This document shows, in pieces, positions 5,944 to 6,550 of a DNA stretch of 6,550 nt (position 1 is the stretch's first letter; the number at the start of each line of letters is the position of its first letter). A model generated the notes under the pieces. The model made no database searches, had not been told where the DNA came from, and worked only from the letters and a program-made list of their open reading frames with translations. A program made the position numbers and the translations under genes. This stretch comes from an uncultured Syntrophomonadaceae bacterium. Lineage in GTDB: Bacteria > Bacillota > Syntrophomonadia > Syntrophomonadales > Syntrophomonadaceae. The stretch is from the NCBI GenBank assembly GCA_944391275.1, contig CALXSZ010000171.1, positions 1-6,550 on the forward strand, in the 5' to 3' direction.

Positions 5944-6255
5944 TTACTTACTTTTTTTCGCCGTCTTTTTTTCTTCTTTTGCCGGCGCTACTGCATCTTT
6001 CAAGGATTTACCCGCTTTAAATACCGGAACTTTTGTTGCCGGAACAACGATCTTCTTCTTACTTCCCGGGCTTGCCACCGTTCTTTCTTTCCGTTCTCTG
6101 ACTTCAAAGCTGCCAAAACCAATGACCTGGACTTTATCCCCTTGCGCTAAAACGTCTTTAATCGATTCGATCACCGTCTCCAACGCTTTTGCTGCATCTT
6201 TCTGCGTCATTTCTCCTTTCTTTGCCATCTATTTGATAAATTCCGCCTTGTTCAT
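5944..6255 (-). CDS. hup: HU-type nucleoid DNA-binding protein with in-frame TAG at codon 9
   Basis: HU dimers bend and compact DNA. The frame begins MNKAEFIK (6232-6255), the canonical HU start, then TAG (6229-6231), then MAKKGEMTQKDA and the rest of HU to TAA. Counting TAG as residue 9 gives 103 residues and places GFGSF at 46-50, Pro63 at the arm tip and Pro77 exactly as in E. coli HU, so TAG replaces one residue without an indel. AAGGAGG lies 8 nt before the upstream ATG. The Met after TAG (6226-6228) has only a poor ribosome site, and starting there would remove most of helix 1. A conventional gene finder would call only 5944-6228 (94 residues). The arm-tip RNPxTG motif is changed to ASPGSK, and residues 91-103 form a Lys-rich tail beyond the usual 90. 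It is either a UAG-read-through gene or an HU broken by a point mutation. Confidence 0.85.
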
Positions 6256-6263
6256 TTTCGGAT

Positions 6264-6270
6264 CCTCCTT
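6264..6270 (-). promoter_or_regulatory. HU ribosome binding site upstream of the amber codon
   Basis: AAGGAGG on the minus strand, 8 nt before the ATG at 6253-6255. It shows ribosomes are loaded for the full-length HU frame, ahead of the TAG, and not for the internal ATG at 6226-6228. Confidence 0.85.
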
Positions 6271-6385
6271 TTACTATCTTAAATGGTTCTTCTCAATGAA
6301 ATAAAAAAAACCCTTTAACCCCAAAAATACCTTAAAATCAACCTTGTTAACACCCTATTACATTTTCTACTAAAAATCAAGTATT

Positions 6386-6414
6386 ATTTTATAAAAACTA
6401 TGTTAGAAATTCAA
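6386..6414 (-). promoter_or_regulatory. Candidate promoter of the HU gene
   Basis: TTGAAT (6409-6414) and TAAAAT (6386-6391) on the minus strand are separated by 17 bp. The predicted start near 6379 gives a leader of about 124 nt. The region is AT-rich, so other hexamer pairs are possible. Confidence 0.45.
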
Positions 6415-6440
6415 TATTTTCCCAGATTAAACATTTCTTT

Positions 6441-6548
6441 CTAACAGCAGTAAATTAATGGAGACATTTTCGCTTCCATTACCTCTATTTCCCACCCCTT
6501 TATCTTGCACTCTTTTTCAATGCATCCTTTGATCAGTCGGGTGACAAT
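6441..6548 (-). CDS. Possible 3' end of an unidentified gene (partial)
   Basis: A minus-strand frame is open from the window edge for 35 codons to TAG at 6441-6443, ending ...AKMSPLIYCC. It is Lys/Glu-rich with mixed hydrophobic residues and looks protein-like, but I recognise no family and 35 open codons can occur by chance. If TAG were read as sense, nine more codons (KEMFNLGKY) lead to TGA at 6411-6413. Its location upstream of HU and same strand are consistent with a preceding gene running in from beyond the window. Confidence 0.35.
   Translation of the reverse strand: MVTRLIKGCIEKECKIKGWEIEVMEAKMSPLIYCC
6456..6481. other. Short inverted repeat, 7-bp stem
   Basis: TAATGGA (6456-6462) and TCCATTA (6475-6481) form a perfect 7-bp stem with a 12-nt loop. 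No U-tract follows on the minus strand, and it lies inside the possible partial gene, so it is a weak terminator candidate at best. Confidence 0.3.
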
Positions 6549-6550
6549 CT

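Noticed and set aside
5944..6228. HU as a 94-residue protein starting at the Met after the TAG
   Set aside because: The strong ribosome site and canonical MNKAEFIK start lie upstream of the TAG; the internal ATG has no good ribosome site and would remove most of helix 1.
28..6231. Pyrrolysine as the residue at the TAG codons
   Set aside because: Pyrrolysine is known mainly in methylamine methyltransferases; neither HU nor RND pumps use it, and no pyl gene or PYLIS-like element is visible.
1..6550. CRISPR array, insertion sequence or prophage genes
   Set aside because: No spaced repeats, transposase, integrase or phage structural motifs were seen on either strand.

Overview
The window shows a bacterial chromosome segment of moderate GC, with every supportable gene on the minus strand. 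Strong GGAGG-type ribosome sites, a lipoprotein-type efflux adaptor, RF3 and a classical HU suggest a Bacillota member (a class such as Negativicutes or Clostridia fits). This placement is inference, and the class cannot be fixed from 6.5 kb.

Layout in transcription order, from high to low coordinates: (1) 6441-6548, the possible 3' end of an unknown gene. (2) 5944-6255, an HU-type nucleoid protein gene with a promoter upstream and a strong intrinsic terminator downstream; its ninth codon is an in-frame TAG. (3) 4134-5723, prfC (RF3), expressed from an extended -10 promoter, followed 30 nt later by a metallo-beta-lactamase-fold hydrolase (3267-4103). These two probably form an operon that ends in a very long nested hairpin with a U8 tract (3113-3224). 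(4) A 506-nt intergenic stretch holding the efflux promoter and a TetR-type operator over the predicted transcription start. (5) 1618-2760, a membrane-fusion lipoprotein, and 28-1614, an RND (HAE-1-like) transporter whose frame hits TAG at codon 529, about halfway through the expected length.

The most notable signal is the pattern of TAG codons. In HU, a perfect Shine-Dalgarno and ATG start MNKAEFIK; then comes TAG, then the rest of a normal HU. Counting TAG as one residue puts all conserved HU landmarks at their E. coli positions (GFGSF 46-50, Pro63, Pro77). In the RND gene, TAG sits in the cytoplasmic helix before TM7, and the frame continues to the window edge as plausible RND sequence. 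The adaptor ends in TAG, followed in frame by one codon and the RND ATG. HU, the hydrolase and prfC end in TAA, TAA and TGA. This fits UAG being read as an amino acid, fully or by partial suppression. Two independent nonsense mutations or sequence errors remain possible. The adaptor-RND junction argues against complete reassignment. No suppressor tRNA was seen in the window.

The efflux pair would export drugs or other amphiphiles under TetR-type control. RF3 recycles the release factors that compete for stop codons, so its closeness to amber-interrupted genes is suggestive but may be coincidence.
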